A DNA stretch of 64,000 nt from Verrucomicrobiota bacterium (lineage in GTDB: Bacteria > Verrucomicrobiota > Verrucomicrobiia > Verrucomicrobiales > Akkermansiaceae). Shown here in pieces: positions 42,254 to 51,499 of this stretch. Numbering within the stretch: the stretch's first letter is position 1; each line of letters begins with the position of its first letter. The position numbers were made by a program, and so were the translations under genes. Under the pieces are notes generated by a model. That model did not search any database, was not told where the DNA came from, and worked only from the letters and a program-made list of their open reading frames with translations. Where the stretch lies: the NCBI GenBank assembly GCA_004293445.1, contig RDYP01000011.1, forward strand, positions 25,297 through 89,296, in the 5' to 3' direction.

Positions 42254-44431
42254 ATGGCGAATCCACTGCCTTCACCGTCACGGTTCGCGATCGCGGGATC
42301 GGCGTTCCTCGTTGCGGTGCTTGGCGTTTTGATGGCTGGCACCTTGCGGCTCCGGGCGGAATCCATCCCGCTGGTATCCGCTGAGGCCAGCTTTCATGGG
42401 GGCGATGTCGCCGATCTCGCTTCTGTGATCGATGGTGTCGCCGCCGGGCCGCGCGGCTGGTTCGTCGCTCCACGCATCGGCGACCCGCACGCGATGATCT
42501 TCCGCCCCGCTCGCCCGGTGGAGGCGGCGGAATTGGAGATTTCGCTCTTCTTCCTTTCCGGTCGTCCTAACAACTCGATCGCGGAGTTCGCGCTATCGTT
42601 CACCACCGATCCCGAGCCTTCGCAGGAGGGAAATTGGCAGCCGTTGGAAATCCAGCGCTTCACCACCGAGGTGGCCAATCTTCGGCGCGTCGATGGTGGC
42701 CATCTGCGCGCCGATCCGCTGGCCGATGTGATGAGCGGTGTGATCCCGGACGATACCTATCGCATCGCCGCACTCCTGCCGAAGGGCCGGGCCACCGGCT
42801 TCCGCCTCCAGGTCTTCCCGGTGACGTTGGGCGAAAATTTGGAACCATGGATGAGTTGGGGCACGCCCCACGATTTTGTGCTCACCGAGTTCCGTGTCGA
42901 AGAGCGGGCTCGCGCCACCACCGACATCGCCCTACACTGCCCCGTCACCGCGTCCCATCCGCTGTTCGCGGACATGCGGCCCGGTGCTTTGACCGACGGA
43001 TTGCCTGCCACTATCGCCCACCCGCAGGAGGAATCGCTCGGTGCCGACTTTCACTTCGATATCGATCTCGGACGCGTTGCCATCCTCGATCATTTGGGTC
43101 TACGCGGTCGTGGCGACGGCTACTTCGACCGATTTTCCCGGATGCGCATCCGTCTCTATGAAGACGATCCGGTGACAGGTGCTGCACCGATTTGGGAATG
43201 CCTCCACCGCCCGGACGGCAGCTACCCGGAATCGAGCCAAGCCGACATCATCCGTGCGGCGCAAGGGCAGGGGGTTTTTCGGGCGCGTTACTTGCGGCTG
43301 TCGTCGGATCATCCGGTTCCGCTCTCGCCGCAGTTGGCGGATGTCGAGGTCTACGAATCGCGCACCCCTCGTTTGCTAAGCGCTCGTGCAGATGGTCGGG
43401 ACTTGGTCATCGGAAATGAGGGGTTGGTCTTGCCGCCCGGCGTGCGCCGCATTTCGCTTCAACTCCGCATTCCGCAGATCGGCCTTCCGACGGGCGAGGC
43501 TTTCCGCTGGAGGGTTCGTGGCGATCTTGATCAATGGCAGACCTCTCCTTTGATGAGCATTGATCTGCCCTGCCCGCCGCCAGGAAAAACTTTTTTCCAA
43601 GCTCAGGCCATGCACAGCGACCGGGAATGGGACGCAACCATGCTCAGCGTACCCATTCTCACGCGACAGTACTTTTGGGAGAATCGCCTCTTTCAGTTGC
43701 TCGCCGGAATCGGTGTGCTCGGCATCGCCATCGCTCTAGCCCGCCTGCTAACGAAGCGCCGCGCGGCCCGCAAATTGTCCGAGATGAAGTCCCGCGCATC
43801 CATCGCCGAAGAGCGCGCACGCATCGCCCGCGATTTGCACGATGACTTAGGCGCGAATCTCGCCCGCATCGGCTTCCTCACCGAACTTGCGGAACGCTCG
43901 CTCGCCGAGCCGGATCGCGCACGAGACCAGCTTGGAAAAATCTACAGCACTGCTCGCGATCTCACCCGCCAACTCGATTCGGTGGTTTGGGCGGTGGATC
44001 CCGCGAACGACACTCTCGAAAGCCTGGCCCGCTACCTGCACGGTTTGGCGGGAGAGTATCTGGAGCTTGCCGGTATCCGTTGTGATTTCATCAGTACCGA
44101 TCGGATGCCCGAAGTGACCCTTGATTCGCGCTTCCGTCATCATCTCCTGATGATGGTCAAAGAGGCCCTGCACAACATCGTCGCTCATGCTTCCGCCAGC
44201 GTCGTCATCCTGCGCCTCGCGGTAGAAGGAGCCAAGCTGGAGCTCGAGATTGTGGACGATGGTCGCGGTCTTCCTTCGCCCGATTCGATGAAATCGGGCA
44301 ACGGGCTCCAAAACCTCGCAACCCGCGCGCGAGCCCTCGGTGGATCCTGCGAATTTCCCGCGCCGAAGTCCGGTTTGGGGACGCGCATTCTCCTGACGCT
44401 TCCCCTCCCGCATCCGATCTGCAATTCTTGA
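42254..44431 (+). CDS. Membrane sensor histidine kinase, NarL/LuxR-partner type
   Basis: A 725-residue sensor kinase. A first membrane helix (residues 11-29) is followed by a large extracytoplasmic region of about 440 residues. This region has beta-sandwich, discoidin-like stretches (GADFHFDIDLGRVAILDHLGLRGRGDGYFDRFSRMRIRLYED). A second helix (LLAGIGVLGIAIALARLL, near 480) leads to a HisKA_3 dimerisation helix with the phosphorylated His529 (ERARIARDLHDDLGANLARIGFLTEL). The ATPase domain has HNIVAHA, DDGRGLP and GNGLQNLATRARALGG. The big external domain suggests sensing of a glycan or cell-surface signal. Its stop lies 5 bases before the regulator ATG. Confidence 0.88.
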   Translation: MANPLPSPSRFAIAGSAFLVAVLGVLMAGTLRLRAESIPLVSAEASFHGGDVADLASVIDGVAAGPRGWFVAPRIGDPHAMIFRPARPVEAAELEISLFFLSGRPNNSIAEFALSFTTDPEPSQEGNWQPLEIQRFTTEVANLRRVDGGHLRADPLADVMSGVIPDDTYRIAALLPKGRATGFRLQVFPVTLGENLEPWMSWGTPHDFVLTEFRVEERARATTDIALHCPVTASHPLFADMRPGALTDGLPATIAHPQEESLGADFHFDIDLGRVAILDHLGLRGRGDGYFDRFSRMRIRLYEDDPVTGAAPIWECLHRPDGSYPESSQADIIRAAQGQGVFRARYLRLSSDHPVPLSPQLADVEVYESRTPRLLSARADGRDLVIGNEGLVLPPGVRRISLQLRIPQIGLPTGEAFRWRVRGDLDQWQTSPLMSIDLPCPPPGKTFFQAQAMHSDREWDATMLSVPILTRQYFWENRLFQLLAGIGVLGIAIALARLLTKRRAARKLSEMKSRASIAEERARIARDLHDDLGANLARIGFLTELAERSLAEPDRARDQLGKIYSTARDLTRQLDSVVWAVDPANDTLESLARYLHGLAGEYLELAGIRCDFISTDRMPEVTLDSRFRHHLLMMVKEALHNIVAHASASVVILRLAVEGAKLELEIVDDGRGLPSPDSMKSGNGLQNLATRARALGGSCEFPAPKSGLGTRILLTLPLPHPICNS

Positions 44432-44436
44432 GCACC

Positions 44437-45093
44437 ATGTCGCAGTTTGTCAGCGCCCCGCCCATTCGTGTTGCTTTGGTCGAAGATCAGAGCGGCTTGC
44501 GTGATTCTTTGCACGAGATCCTCGCCACCTCGGAGGGTATTGTCTGCGTGGCCGCCTGCGCCAACGCCGAGCAAGCGATGGCCGAACTGCCGGCGCTCGA
44601 TCCGCGAGTCGTGTTCATGGACATCAATCTGCCCGGGATGGATGGTGTCGGTTGCGTTCGAGAGCTGTCGAAAATTCTGCCGGATACGCTCTTCGTGATG
44701 CTTACCGTGTACGATAACACCGATGCGGTTTTTAGTTCGCTCGAAGTTGGGGCTTGCGGCTACTTGCAGAAACCGGTCAAGGCGGACGATCTCGTCGCTG
44801 CTGCCCGCGATGTGATCTCAGGCGGTTCGCCGATGTCCGCAAAGATCGCCCGACTCGTCGTGCAAGCCTTCAAAAAAACCGCGCCGGTGGAGGTGCCGAG
44901 GGGCGACGAATACGAGCTGACCACTCGTGAGCAAGAGGTGCTCAATCTTCTCGTCAAAGGCTTTCTCTACAAAGAAATCGCCGAGCAGCTCGCGGTCAGT
45001 GGTCACACGGTCCATTTCCATATCCGCCACATCTATCAGAAACTCCAGGTCCGCTCGCGGGCTCAGGCGGTGGCGAAAGTCACGGGTTCTTAG
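44437..45093 (+). CDS. NarL/FixJ-family response regulator
   Basis: A 218-residue DNA-binding regulator paired with the upstream kinase. The receiver domain has the acidic pocket (VALVEDQ), the phosphorylated Asp62 (VVFMDINLPGMDG), the Thr switch (VMLTVYDNTDAV) and Lys (GYLQKPV). A C-terminal LuxR helix-turn-helix follows (LTTREQEVLNLLVKGFLYKEIAEQLAVSGHTVHFHIRHIYQKLQVRSRAQAVAKV). The frame could start at TTG 44428, but ATG 44437 is preferred. It probably regulates the neighbouring hydrolase genes. Confidence 0.9.
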   Translation: MSQFVSAPPIRVALVEDQSGLRDSLHEILATSEGIVCVAACANAEQAMAELPALDPRVVFMDINLPGMDGVGCVRELSKILPDTLFVMLTVYDNTDAVFSSLEVGACGYLQKPVKADDLVAAARDVISGGSPMSAKIARLVVQAFKKTAPVEVPRGDEYELTTREQEVLNLLVKGFLYKEIAEQLAVSGHTVHFHIRHIYQKLQVRSRAQAVAKVTGS

Positions 45094-45125
45094 GGTGGGC
45101 TACCCACCTGTTCTGGCAGGTAGCC
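45094..45125 (+). repeat. Overlapping alternative hairpins before the DUF5703 gene
   Basis: Immediately after the regulator stop, GGTGGG-CTA-CCCACC (45094-45108) can form a tight hairpin. The same bases can instead form GGCTACC/GGTAGCC (45098-45125) with a 14-base loop. The two are mutually exclusive. A related hairpin follows the next gene at 47911. Confidence 0.55.
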
Positions 45126-45188
45126 GGGCGGCCGCGATCGGGTCATTTTCAAGAACCGTTCCGCGTCACCACCTCGCTTCCAGAATTC

Positions 45189-47903
45189 GTGTACCGCCTG
45201 ATTCCCGCACTGCTCCTCTTGATCGGCCCACCCCTCGCGAGCGCCCGCGACTTCATTCCGGACAAGGTCGTTTGGACCAGCCCGTCGAAGGAATCACTCG
45301 ATTCCATGCCGCTCTCCGGTCGCCTCGGCGCGGGCGCGAACGTTTGGGTTCAGGACGGATCGGTCTGGCTCTACCTCGGCCACAGTGGTGCCTTCAATAG
45401 CCAGGGCATCCTCAACAAACTCGGCTGCGTGAGAATCACGCCGATTGGCAGAGAACTCGGCGGCGGCTCTGATTTCGAACAGGAACTCGACCCTGCCACT
45501 GGTACGATCACGGTGCGGCAGGACGATCTCCAGCTTCGCCTCTGGTTCGCTGCGGACACCTTGCTGGTCGAGTCGACCGCTGCGCGGCCGATGGCCTTCG
45601 ATCTCGCCTATGCCAGCTGGCGCGACCAGCGCCGGGAAGGCGTCACGCTCGATCTCGGGGGCTCGTTCACCGTGGAGGCGGACCACATCGTCGCCGATAC
45701 CGACGGCTTCGGCTGGCATCACCGGAACGCCGAGCACCCGCGCGACACGCCCGGCGTCGCCCGCGGCCAGAGCATCCCGGCGGACGCCCTGTGGGATCCC
45801 ATTTCCACCCGCGTCTTTGGCGGGGCCCTCGCCGTCGCCGGCGGCCTCAGCCAGTTGGCCACCACTCCGGTGCGCTGGCAACTCTGGGACGGCAGCGCCT
45901 GGACCGGCCGCACCGCGTCACGGGAAAAGCACCGCATGGCCATCGCCCTCCGTGCCGCGCGCGATGCCGATCCGGCCGCGTGGCGGAAGCAGTCGGCCGA
46001 CCTGCTGGATCCCGCCGCGGTCCAGACCGCGAGAGCCGACGAGCTGGCCCGATGGAAGGAATTCTGGTCACGCTCGCACGTTCGCATCAACCCCGCCGCG
46101 CCTTCCGACGACTCCGGCCGAATCGTCGGCCAAAACTACGGACTCTTCCGCTACATGCTCGCCTGCAACCGCGGTGGCGAGTTCCCGCTGCTCTTCAACG
46201 GCGGCATCTTCACCACCGACGTTGGTGAAGGCCGCATCACCCACAACACGCCCAAGGATCGCCCGGACTACCTCGGTCCCAAGGCCAGCCCGGACGCCCG
46301 CCGTTGGCTCGGCTGCTACTTCATGTCGCAGAACCAGCGCTGGCTCGGCTGGCCGAACCTCGCCAATGGCGACGCCGATCTCTTCCTCCCCTCGCTCCAC
46401 TACTACCGCGACCGCTCGCCCGCCGCCGCCGCCCGCGCCCGGAACGTCGGTGCCCAAGGCGTGGTCTGGCCGGAGCCGCTCGATGCCTGGGGCCTCTGTT
46501 CCGTCGCCGCCACCTCGACCGGTCTCTGCGGCGCGCCCCACTTGAACTACCATTTTTCGATGGGCCTCGAGCACGCGTGGATGGCTGTCCAAGCCCGTGA
46601 ACACCTCGGCATTTCGCTGGAGAAGGACCTGCCTTGGATCGTCGGCGTGCTCGATTTCTACGACTCGTTCTACCGCGCGGAGACGAAGAAGCGCAGCGGC
46701 CGGGAACTCGGCCCCGATGGCAAGCTCCTCATCTACCCCGGCAGTAGCCTCGAATACGCCGGCGACGCCACCAACCCGGTCGAAGTCGTCAGCGGCCTGC
46801 GCGCCCTAACAGCCGGCTTGCTGCGCCTGCCGGATCTCCCTGCCGATGTCCGTAGCCGATTGAAGCGTATCCAAGCCACTCTGCCCGAAATCCCCACCGG
46901 CATTCGCGATGGGCGGGAATCCATCCTCGTCGCCCGCACTTATACCCAGTCCTACAACAAGTCCGAGCCAAACGAGATGTACGCCATGTGGCCCTACCGC
47001 CAAGCAGGCGTCACCCGGCCGGAAACCATCCAGCTCGCGCGCGACACCTGGGACACGATCCCCGAAGACCGCGCCCTTTTGTGCAAGGAGGACTTCTCGT
47101 GGATGGCCAACCTCGCCAATATGGCCAGCGTCGCCTCGCCGGAAAAGGCCAAGGAACGCGCGATCTACAAGATGGCGAATCCCTACCCGCAGGCCCGCTT
47201 CACCGCCTTCTTCGGCCCCGGCCACGACTGGATCCCCGACCACAACTGGGGCGGCTCTGGCATGACCGGCATCCAGGAAATGCTGCTCGCCCCGGAACCG
47301 GGTGCCCACGGCAAGCTCCATCTCTTTCCCGCTTGGCCGGTCGAGTGGGACGTCGATTTCAAACTCCACGCCCCCGGCCAGACCCTCGTCGAAGCCTCGC
47401 TGAAAGGCGGCAAGCTCGTGGCGCTCAAGGTCACGCCGGTCTCGCGCGAAAAGGACATCGTCCACTGGCTTGGCAAACACCCGGAGTGGGAAGTCCTCGC
47501 GCCGCCGTCCGTTCCCGTCAGCCAGGGAAAGGCGATCACCGCATCCAGCCACTTCCACAATCCGGGCTACGATCCGGCCATGGCCAACGACGGCGATGCC
47601 GCCACCCGCTGGTCGTCGTCGATGGAAGCCCGCTCCGGTTGGCTGGCCCTCGACCTCGGCGAGGAGCGACCGATTGGCAGCGTGCGGCTCTCCGAGGTCG
47701 AATGGCAGGAGACCCGCGAGTTCGCCATCGAGGTCCGCGAGGGCGACGACTGGAAGGAAGTCGCCCGCGGCGGCCGCATCGGCCCGGATCTCCGGCTCGA
47801 GTTCCCTGTCCTCCGGGCGCGGGAAATCCGCCTGCATGTCCTCAAGGCGGCGATGCCGATCAACATCAACGAATTCCAAGTGTTCGGCCCGCTCGCCGAT
47901 TGA
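45189..47903 (+). CDS. Secreted DUF5703 / GH95-like glycosidase with discoidin-like tail
   Basis: A 904-residue exported protein starting at GTG with a signal peptide (YRLIPALLLLIGPPLASA). The N-terminal beta domain (VVWTSPSKESLDSMPLSGRLGAGANVWVQDGSVWLYLGHSGAF) matches DUF5703, a relative of the GH95 N-domain. A helical (alpha/alpha)6-type middle part is consistent with an inverting glycosidase such as an alpha-L-fucosidase or galactosidase. The C-terminal ~120 residues form an F5/8-type C domain (ITASSHFHNPGYDPAMANDGDAATRWSSSMEARSGWLALDLGEERPIGSVRLSEVEWQETREFAIEV) likely binding sugar. The exact activity is unknown. Confidence 0.78.
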   Translation: MYRLIPALLLLIGPPLASARDFIPDKVVWTSPSKESLDSMPLSGRLGAGANVWVQDGSVWLYLGHSGAFNSQGILNKLGCVRITPIGRELGGGSDFEQELDPATGTITVRQDDLQLRLWFAADTLLVESTAARPMAFDLAYASWRDQRREGVTLDLGGSFTVEADHIVADTDGFGWHHRNAEHPRDTPGVARGQSIPADALWDPISTRVFGGALAVAGGLSQLATTPVRWQLWDGSAWTGRTASREKHRMAIALRAARDADPAAWRKQSADLLDPAAVQTARADELARWKEFWSRSHVRINPAAPSDDSGRIVGQNYGLFRYMLACNRGGEFPLLFNGGIFTTDVGEGRITHNTPKDRPDYLGPKASPDARRWLGCYFMSQNQRWLGWPNLANGDADLFLPSLHYYRDRSPAAAARARNVGAQGVVWPEPLDAWGLCSVAATSTGLCGAPHLNYHFSMGLEHAWMAVQAREHLGISLEKDLPWIVGVLDFYDSFYRAETKKRSGRELGPDGKLLIYPGSSLEYAGDATNPVEVVSGLRALTAGLLRLPDLPADVRSRLKRIQATLPEIPTGIRDGRESILVARTYTQSYNKSEPNEMYAMWPYRQAGVTRPETIQLARDTWDTIPEDRALLCKEDFSWMANLANMASVASPEKAKERAIYKMANPYPQARFTAFFGPGHDWIPDHNWGGSGMTGIQEMLLAPEPGAHGKLHLFPAWPVEWDVDFKLHAPGQTLVEASLKGGKLVALKVTPVSREKDIVHWLGKHPEWEVLAPPSVPVSQGKAITASSHFHNPGYDPAMANDGDAATRWSSSMEARSGWLALDLGEERPIGSVRLSEVEWQETREFAIEVREGDDWKEVARGGRIGPDLRLEFPVLRAREIRLHVLKAAMPININEFQVFGPLAD

Positions 47904-47910
47904 AGTGACC

Positions 47911-47957
47911 GGGTGCCTCAGCCCGACCTGCCAGTTTTGGGGGGTAGGCAGCCACCC
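47911..47957 (+). repeat. Nested hairpin after the DUF5703 gene
   Basis: An outer GGGTG/CACCC pair encloses CTGCC/GGCAG. It resembles the hairpin region at 45094-45125 in opening (GGGTG), in ACCTG and in GGTAG/GGCAG elements, so the two may be copies of one degenerate repeat. It could act as a terminator, although no T-run follows. Confidence 0.45.
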
Positions 47958-48034
47958 TCTCCCTTGCCATCTTCGTAAGCATTCCCCCGGTCTCCCTGTC
48001 CCACGAACTGATAAGAAATCGATAAACCCATCCG

Positions 48035-50476
48035 ATGAAACCCAAACGCTCCTGCTCTCTTTTTTCGGCCAAACTCTTCGTTGTTTCCGCCTCCGTCTCC
48101 ACTTCCGCTTTCGCTGCGGATGTCACATTCAGCACCTTCACTGCTACAGGCAGCACCGACACTTCATGGGTGATGACCCAGCCCGGCGCGGCTTCCGTGA
48201 ACTTTGGGGGAGATGACGTGGCTTCCTTTGGCTCGGTTCCTTGGGAAGGTACCCGGACCAATGGCCACCATCCGGGCGAAACTTATGCGGCCGTCGGTGG
48301 CTACGCCGTTTATTTCTCCCAGCCCAGCGTGGCATGGGGAAATGCCACGCAGAATACCTTCTATCCCACCGACTCCTCCGCCAGCGTGCTCCACGATGGC
48401 GCGTGGCTTCCGGGATCCGGTCAGATCGATATCATCGGCCTCACGGTCGGCCGGGAATACACCGCCAAGTTCATCATTGCCGATAGTCGCAGTGGTATTG
48501 GTGGTCGACAGGTAAATGTCTCTGCGATGGGTGGGAATACCGGTTCGTCAGGGAACACCCAATACGCCTACGAGGATGGGAAGTATCTTGTGGTCACGGC
48601 CACATGGACTGCCGATGCCAACTCGATTTCCTTCAATCCGGAAGTCGCAGGGGGTGGAGGCGCCCAGATCAATGCCTTCCAGATCGTTCAGAATCCGCTT
48701 CCTGCGGGCAGCAATCTGACCTGGGACAATGGCGCGTCCACCGGCATCTGGAACACCGCCGATCTCAACTGGACCGGTTCGACCTGGACCAATGCCGTCA
48801 CCAACAACGCGGTCTTCGGAGCTACGGGTGCCGGTGCCATCACGGTCAGCGGGCCGGTTACAGTCGGCAATCTCAGCTTCAACGCGGCGGGCTACACGAT
48901 CTCCGGCAATAGTCTGTCGCTGGAATCCAGCACCATCACCACTAGCGAGCCAGTCACCATCGACTCGAACCTTACAGGCATCGGCCTGACCAAAGCCGGA
49001 GCAGGAGATTTGACGCTCAACGGCTCCCTTGGTTACAACGGCGCCACCACGGTTTCCGGCGGATCGCTGATCGTGGGAACCGGTGCCAGCTTCAGCGCAC
49101 TCAGTCTGGATTCCGGAACGACAGTGGTCGCTGCCGCCAACGACGCCGCGCTCACGGTGAACGGCAACCTCACCCTGCATAATGGGGCTACGCTCGCGGC
49201 GACCGGCGCTCCGAACGGGACCTTCGGGAACTTTTATTTCCCGAACTTGGGCCAACAGTTGATCGTCACCGGCGACGCCACCTCGACGATTTCCGCCAAG
49301 ATCCACCTCCGCGAGATTCGCACTTTCAATGTGGGCGATGGTGCCGCCGCCACCGACCTGCTCGTTTCCGGCCGGGTCGACCACATTCCCGGCCAAGCAT
49401 GGGGAGCCTTGGCCAAGTCGGGGGATGGAACCCTCCAACTCACCTCGGGCAACGGCCACGGTGGGAACTTCCTCAACGCGGGCACCCTCGTCTTCGCCAA
49501 CGCCTCACTGGGTAATCCCGGCGGACCTTGGCCGCTTGCCCAGTTCAATGGCAACGCCACGCTCCGCTGGGACACCGGCAACACTCAGGACATCAGCACG
49601 GGGGGCGAACTGGCCATCGCCGATGGAGTCACCGCGACCCTCGATACCAACGGCAACAACGTCACGCTCGCCAGTCCCATCGGCGTCGGCGGTTCGGCCA
49701 GCGGAGGTCTTGTGAAAGCCGGCACCGGCACCCTGACCCTCGCGGCTACTAACACCTACATCGGCGACACCACCATCGATGAAGGCACCCTGAGTCTCCC
49801 GGTGGGATCGGAACTCGCCTTCAAGGTCAGCGACAGCTCGGGCAACCTCGTCAGCGGTTCTGGAACAGCCCTCTTTGATGGTGCCTTCAACATTAACACC
49901 GCAGGCGTCTCGGGAGACAACGGAGGCATTTGGTTGCTCGTCGATGTCGCTAGCCTCACCGGAGCGTCTTTCGGTAGCAACTTCAGCGTCGTCGGCTTCG
50001 ATGATCCCGACGATGATGGCATTTGGACAATGACCGACGCCAAGGGCGACTGGTCTTTCGACGAAGCCACTGGCGAACTCATGCTCGACCTCGGCAATGA
50101 CTACGACGACTGGGGCGTGTCCTTCGACCTTGCTCCCGGCAGCGAGACTGGCGATGCCGATAACGATGGCCTCACCAACGAGGAAGAATATGCCTTCGGC
50201 CTAATCCCAAACAGCGGTGCCTCGGTCAACCCGATCGCCGTGCCGCTCGACAAGACGACTGGCACTTTCAGTTACACTCGTCGGGACTCCAGTCTCACGG
50301 GCCTGACCTACAGCGTCTGGTTCTCGGAGAACCTCACCAACTGGACCGAGGATACCGGAGCGCTCGAAGGTGCAGCGGTTCTCAACGGCGAGGTCGAGAC
50401 CGTCCCCGTCACCCTTTCGCCCCTCGCCGGCGACCCGCTGCCCGGCAAGCTCTTCATCCAAGTTCGCACGAACTGA
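48035..50476 (+). CDS. Exported autotransporter-associated beta-strand (PATR) repeat protein
   Basis: An 813-residue exported protein with a signal peptide (SAKLFVVSASVSTSAFAAD). A first beta domain of about 200 residues is followed by passenger-type repeats of the PATR class, with GLTKAGAGDLTLNGSLGYNGATTVSGGSLIVGTG and GGLVKAGTGTLTLAATNTYIGDTTIDEGTLSL as clear examples. The C-terminus has the Verrucomicrobia-type DADNDGLTNEEEYAFGL segment and a final beta domain (LTYSVWFSENLTNWTED), with no beta-barrel or PEP-CTERM tail. It is likely a cell-surface or secreted adhesion/glycan-contact protein. The PEP-CTERM gene follows after 45 bases. Confidence 0.85.
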   Translation: MKPKRSCSLFSAKLFVVSASVSTSAFAADVTFSTFTATGSTDTSWVMTQPGAASVNFGGDDVASFGSVPWEGTRTNGHHPGETYAAVGGYAVYFSQPSVAWGNATQNTFYPTDSSASVLHDGAWLPGSGQIDIIGLTVGREYTAKFIIADSRSGIGGRQVNVSAMGGNTGSSGNTQYAYEDGKYLVVTATWTADANSISFNPEVAGGGGAQINAFQIVQNPLPAGSNLTWDNGASTGIWNTADLNWTGSTWTNAVTNNAVFGATGAGAITVSGPVTVGNLSFNAAGYTISGNSLSLESSTITTSEPVTIDSNLTGIGLTKAGAGDLTLNGSLGYNGATTVSGGSLIVGTGASFSALSLDSGTTVVAAANDAALTVNGNLTLHNGATLAATGAPNGTFGNFYFPNLGQQLIVTGDATSTISAKIHLREIRTFNVGDGAAATDLLVSGRVDHIPGQAWGALAKSGDGTLQLTSGNGHGGNFLNAGTLVFANASLGNPGGPWPLAQFNGNATLRWDTGNTQDISTGGELAIADGVTATLDTNGNNVTLASPIGVGGSASGGLVKAGTGTLTLAATNTYIGDTTIDEGTLSLPVGSELAFKVSDSSGNLVSGSGTALFDGAFNINTAGVSGDNGGIWLLVDVASLTGASFGSNFSVVGFDDPDDDGIWTMTDAKGDWSFDEATGELMLDLGNDYDDWGVSFDLAPGSETGDADNDGLTNEEEYAFGLIPNSGASVNPIAVPLDKTTGTFSYTRRDSSLTGLTYSVWFSENLTNWTEDTGALEGAAVLNGEVETVPVTLSPLAGDPLPGKLFIQVRTN

Positions 50477-50521
50477 AGCCCTCCTTCGAACGAATACGAA
50501 AAACCAAATCCTCCACTTCGT

Positions 50522-51280
50522 ATGAAACTGAAAGCCCCGACCCTCGTGCTGTTCGCCGCCGGTATGGCCAGTTCCCAAGCCGCCACCCTGTTGCAAAGCG
50601 GGGGGTATGTCCTCAACACCACCGAAGTTCTCTACAACTTCGAGACCAACAATGTCTGGAACGAAATCACCAACGACGATAGTGGCAACAACCGTGTTCT
50701 CAGTGGGGGCGGCTCGGGTAGCGGATGGACTTCCGGGCCGATCGCCCCGACCGGCAGCACGGCATCCACCATCGTTGCCGATGGAGCTGCCGGATGGGTC
50801 ATGTCGAACACGTCCGGGATGGCGAAAGACAATTATCAAGTCACGATCTATCTCAGTCCGGGAATCACTTGGCCTTCCTCGCATGGAGCGATGACGGTGT
50901 TCTCTGCTGATGGGGTGCGCCTGGGTATCAACGCCAGCAACCATTACTACGCCGAAGTCAACGGCGTCGTCATCGGCACCAAGGCCACGGCGGATTGGGA
51001 TAACGAAGGCTTGATGATCCAGAAAAAGAACGGCGAGTTCTCTTTCTGGACCGACGCGAACGCCAGCGGGACCTGGGCTCAAGTGGGCACCACCTCGTTA
51101 GCCAACGTGGGCAACGACTTCTCCGCGACGCATTTGTTCATCAAGCCGGGTGGCGGCGAAAACTACTGGGGCTATGCGGATAATTTCCAAGTCCAGTCGT
51201 TTACGGTCGTGCCCGAACCTAGTACGGCGCTGCTCGGTGGCCTTGGCCTGCTCGCACTGCTGCGCCGCCGCCGTGCGTGA
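50522..51280 (+). CDS. PEP-CTERM sorting-domain protein
   Basis: A 252-residue exported protein. It has a signal peptide (KLKAPTLVLFAAGMASSQAA) and a LamG-like beta-sandwich body (residues 30-225). The C-terminal sorting tail VPEPSTALLGGLGLLALLRRRRA consists of the PEP motif, a hydrophobic helix and an Arg cluster. This tail is cleaved and anchored or released by exosortase, so the protein is destined for the outer surface or extracellular polysaccharide matrix. A strong terminator follows. Confidence 0.9.
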   Translation: MKLKAPTLVLFAAGMASSQAATLLQSGGYVLNTTEVLYNFETNNVWNEITNDDSGNNRVLSGGGSGSGWTSGPIAPTGSTASTIVADGAAGWVMSNTSGMAKDNYQVTIYLSPGITWPSSHGAMTVFSADGVRLGINASNHYYAEVNGVVIGTKATADWDNEGLMIQKKNGEFSFWTDANASGTWAQVGTTSLANVGNDFSATHLFIKPGGGENYWGYADNFQVQSFTVVPEPSTALLGGLGLLALLRRRRA

Positions 51281-51391
51281 TGGATAGCGGTGGCGAGGCT
51301 CCCGCCTTTCGCGCCGTCTCTTCAAGATTCCGCGCGGGCGAGCGATCCGATCATTCAGTTCAGACAATTTGCTTCTGGAAGAGCACTAGCT

Positions 51392-51437
51392 GGGACGGGG
51401 CACGGTCATGGGTTTCCGTGCCCCGTCCTCTTTTGTT
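51392..51437 (+). terminator. Rho-independent terminator after the PEP-CTERM gene
   Basis: A perfect 12-base-pair stem, GACGGGGCACGG with CCGTGCCCCGTC (13 pairs including one more G-C), encloses a 10-base loop. It is followed by CTCTTTTGTT. This is the clearest intrinsic terminator in the window and separates the surface-protein pair from the GH97 gene. Confidence 0.85.
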
Positions 51438-51499
51438 GCCCCGATTCGCCTCGCCCCTCGGCGGTGCTCGCCAGCTTCCACCGACTTTCCCGATCCCAT

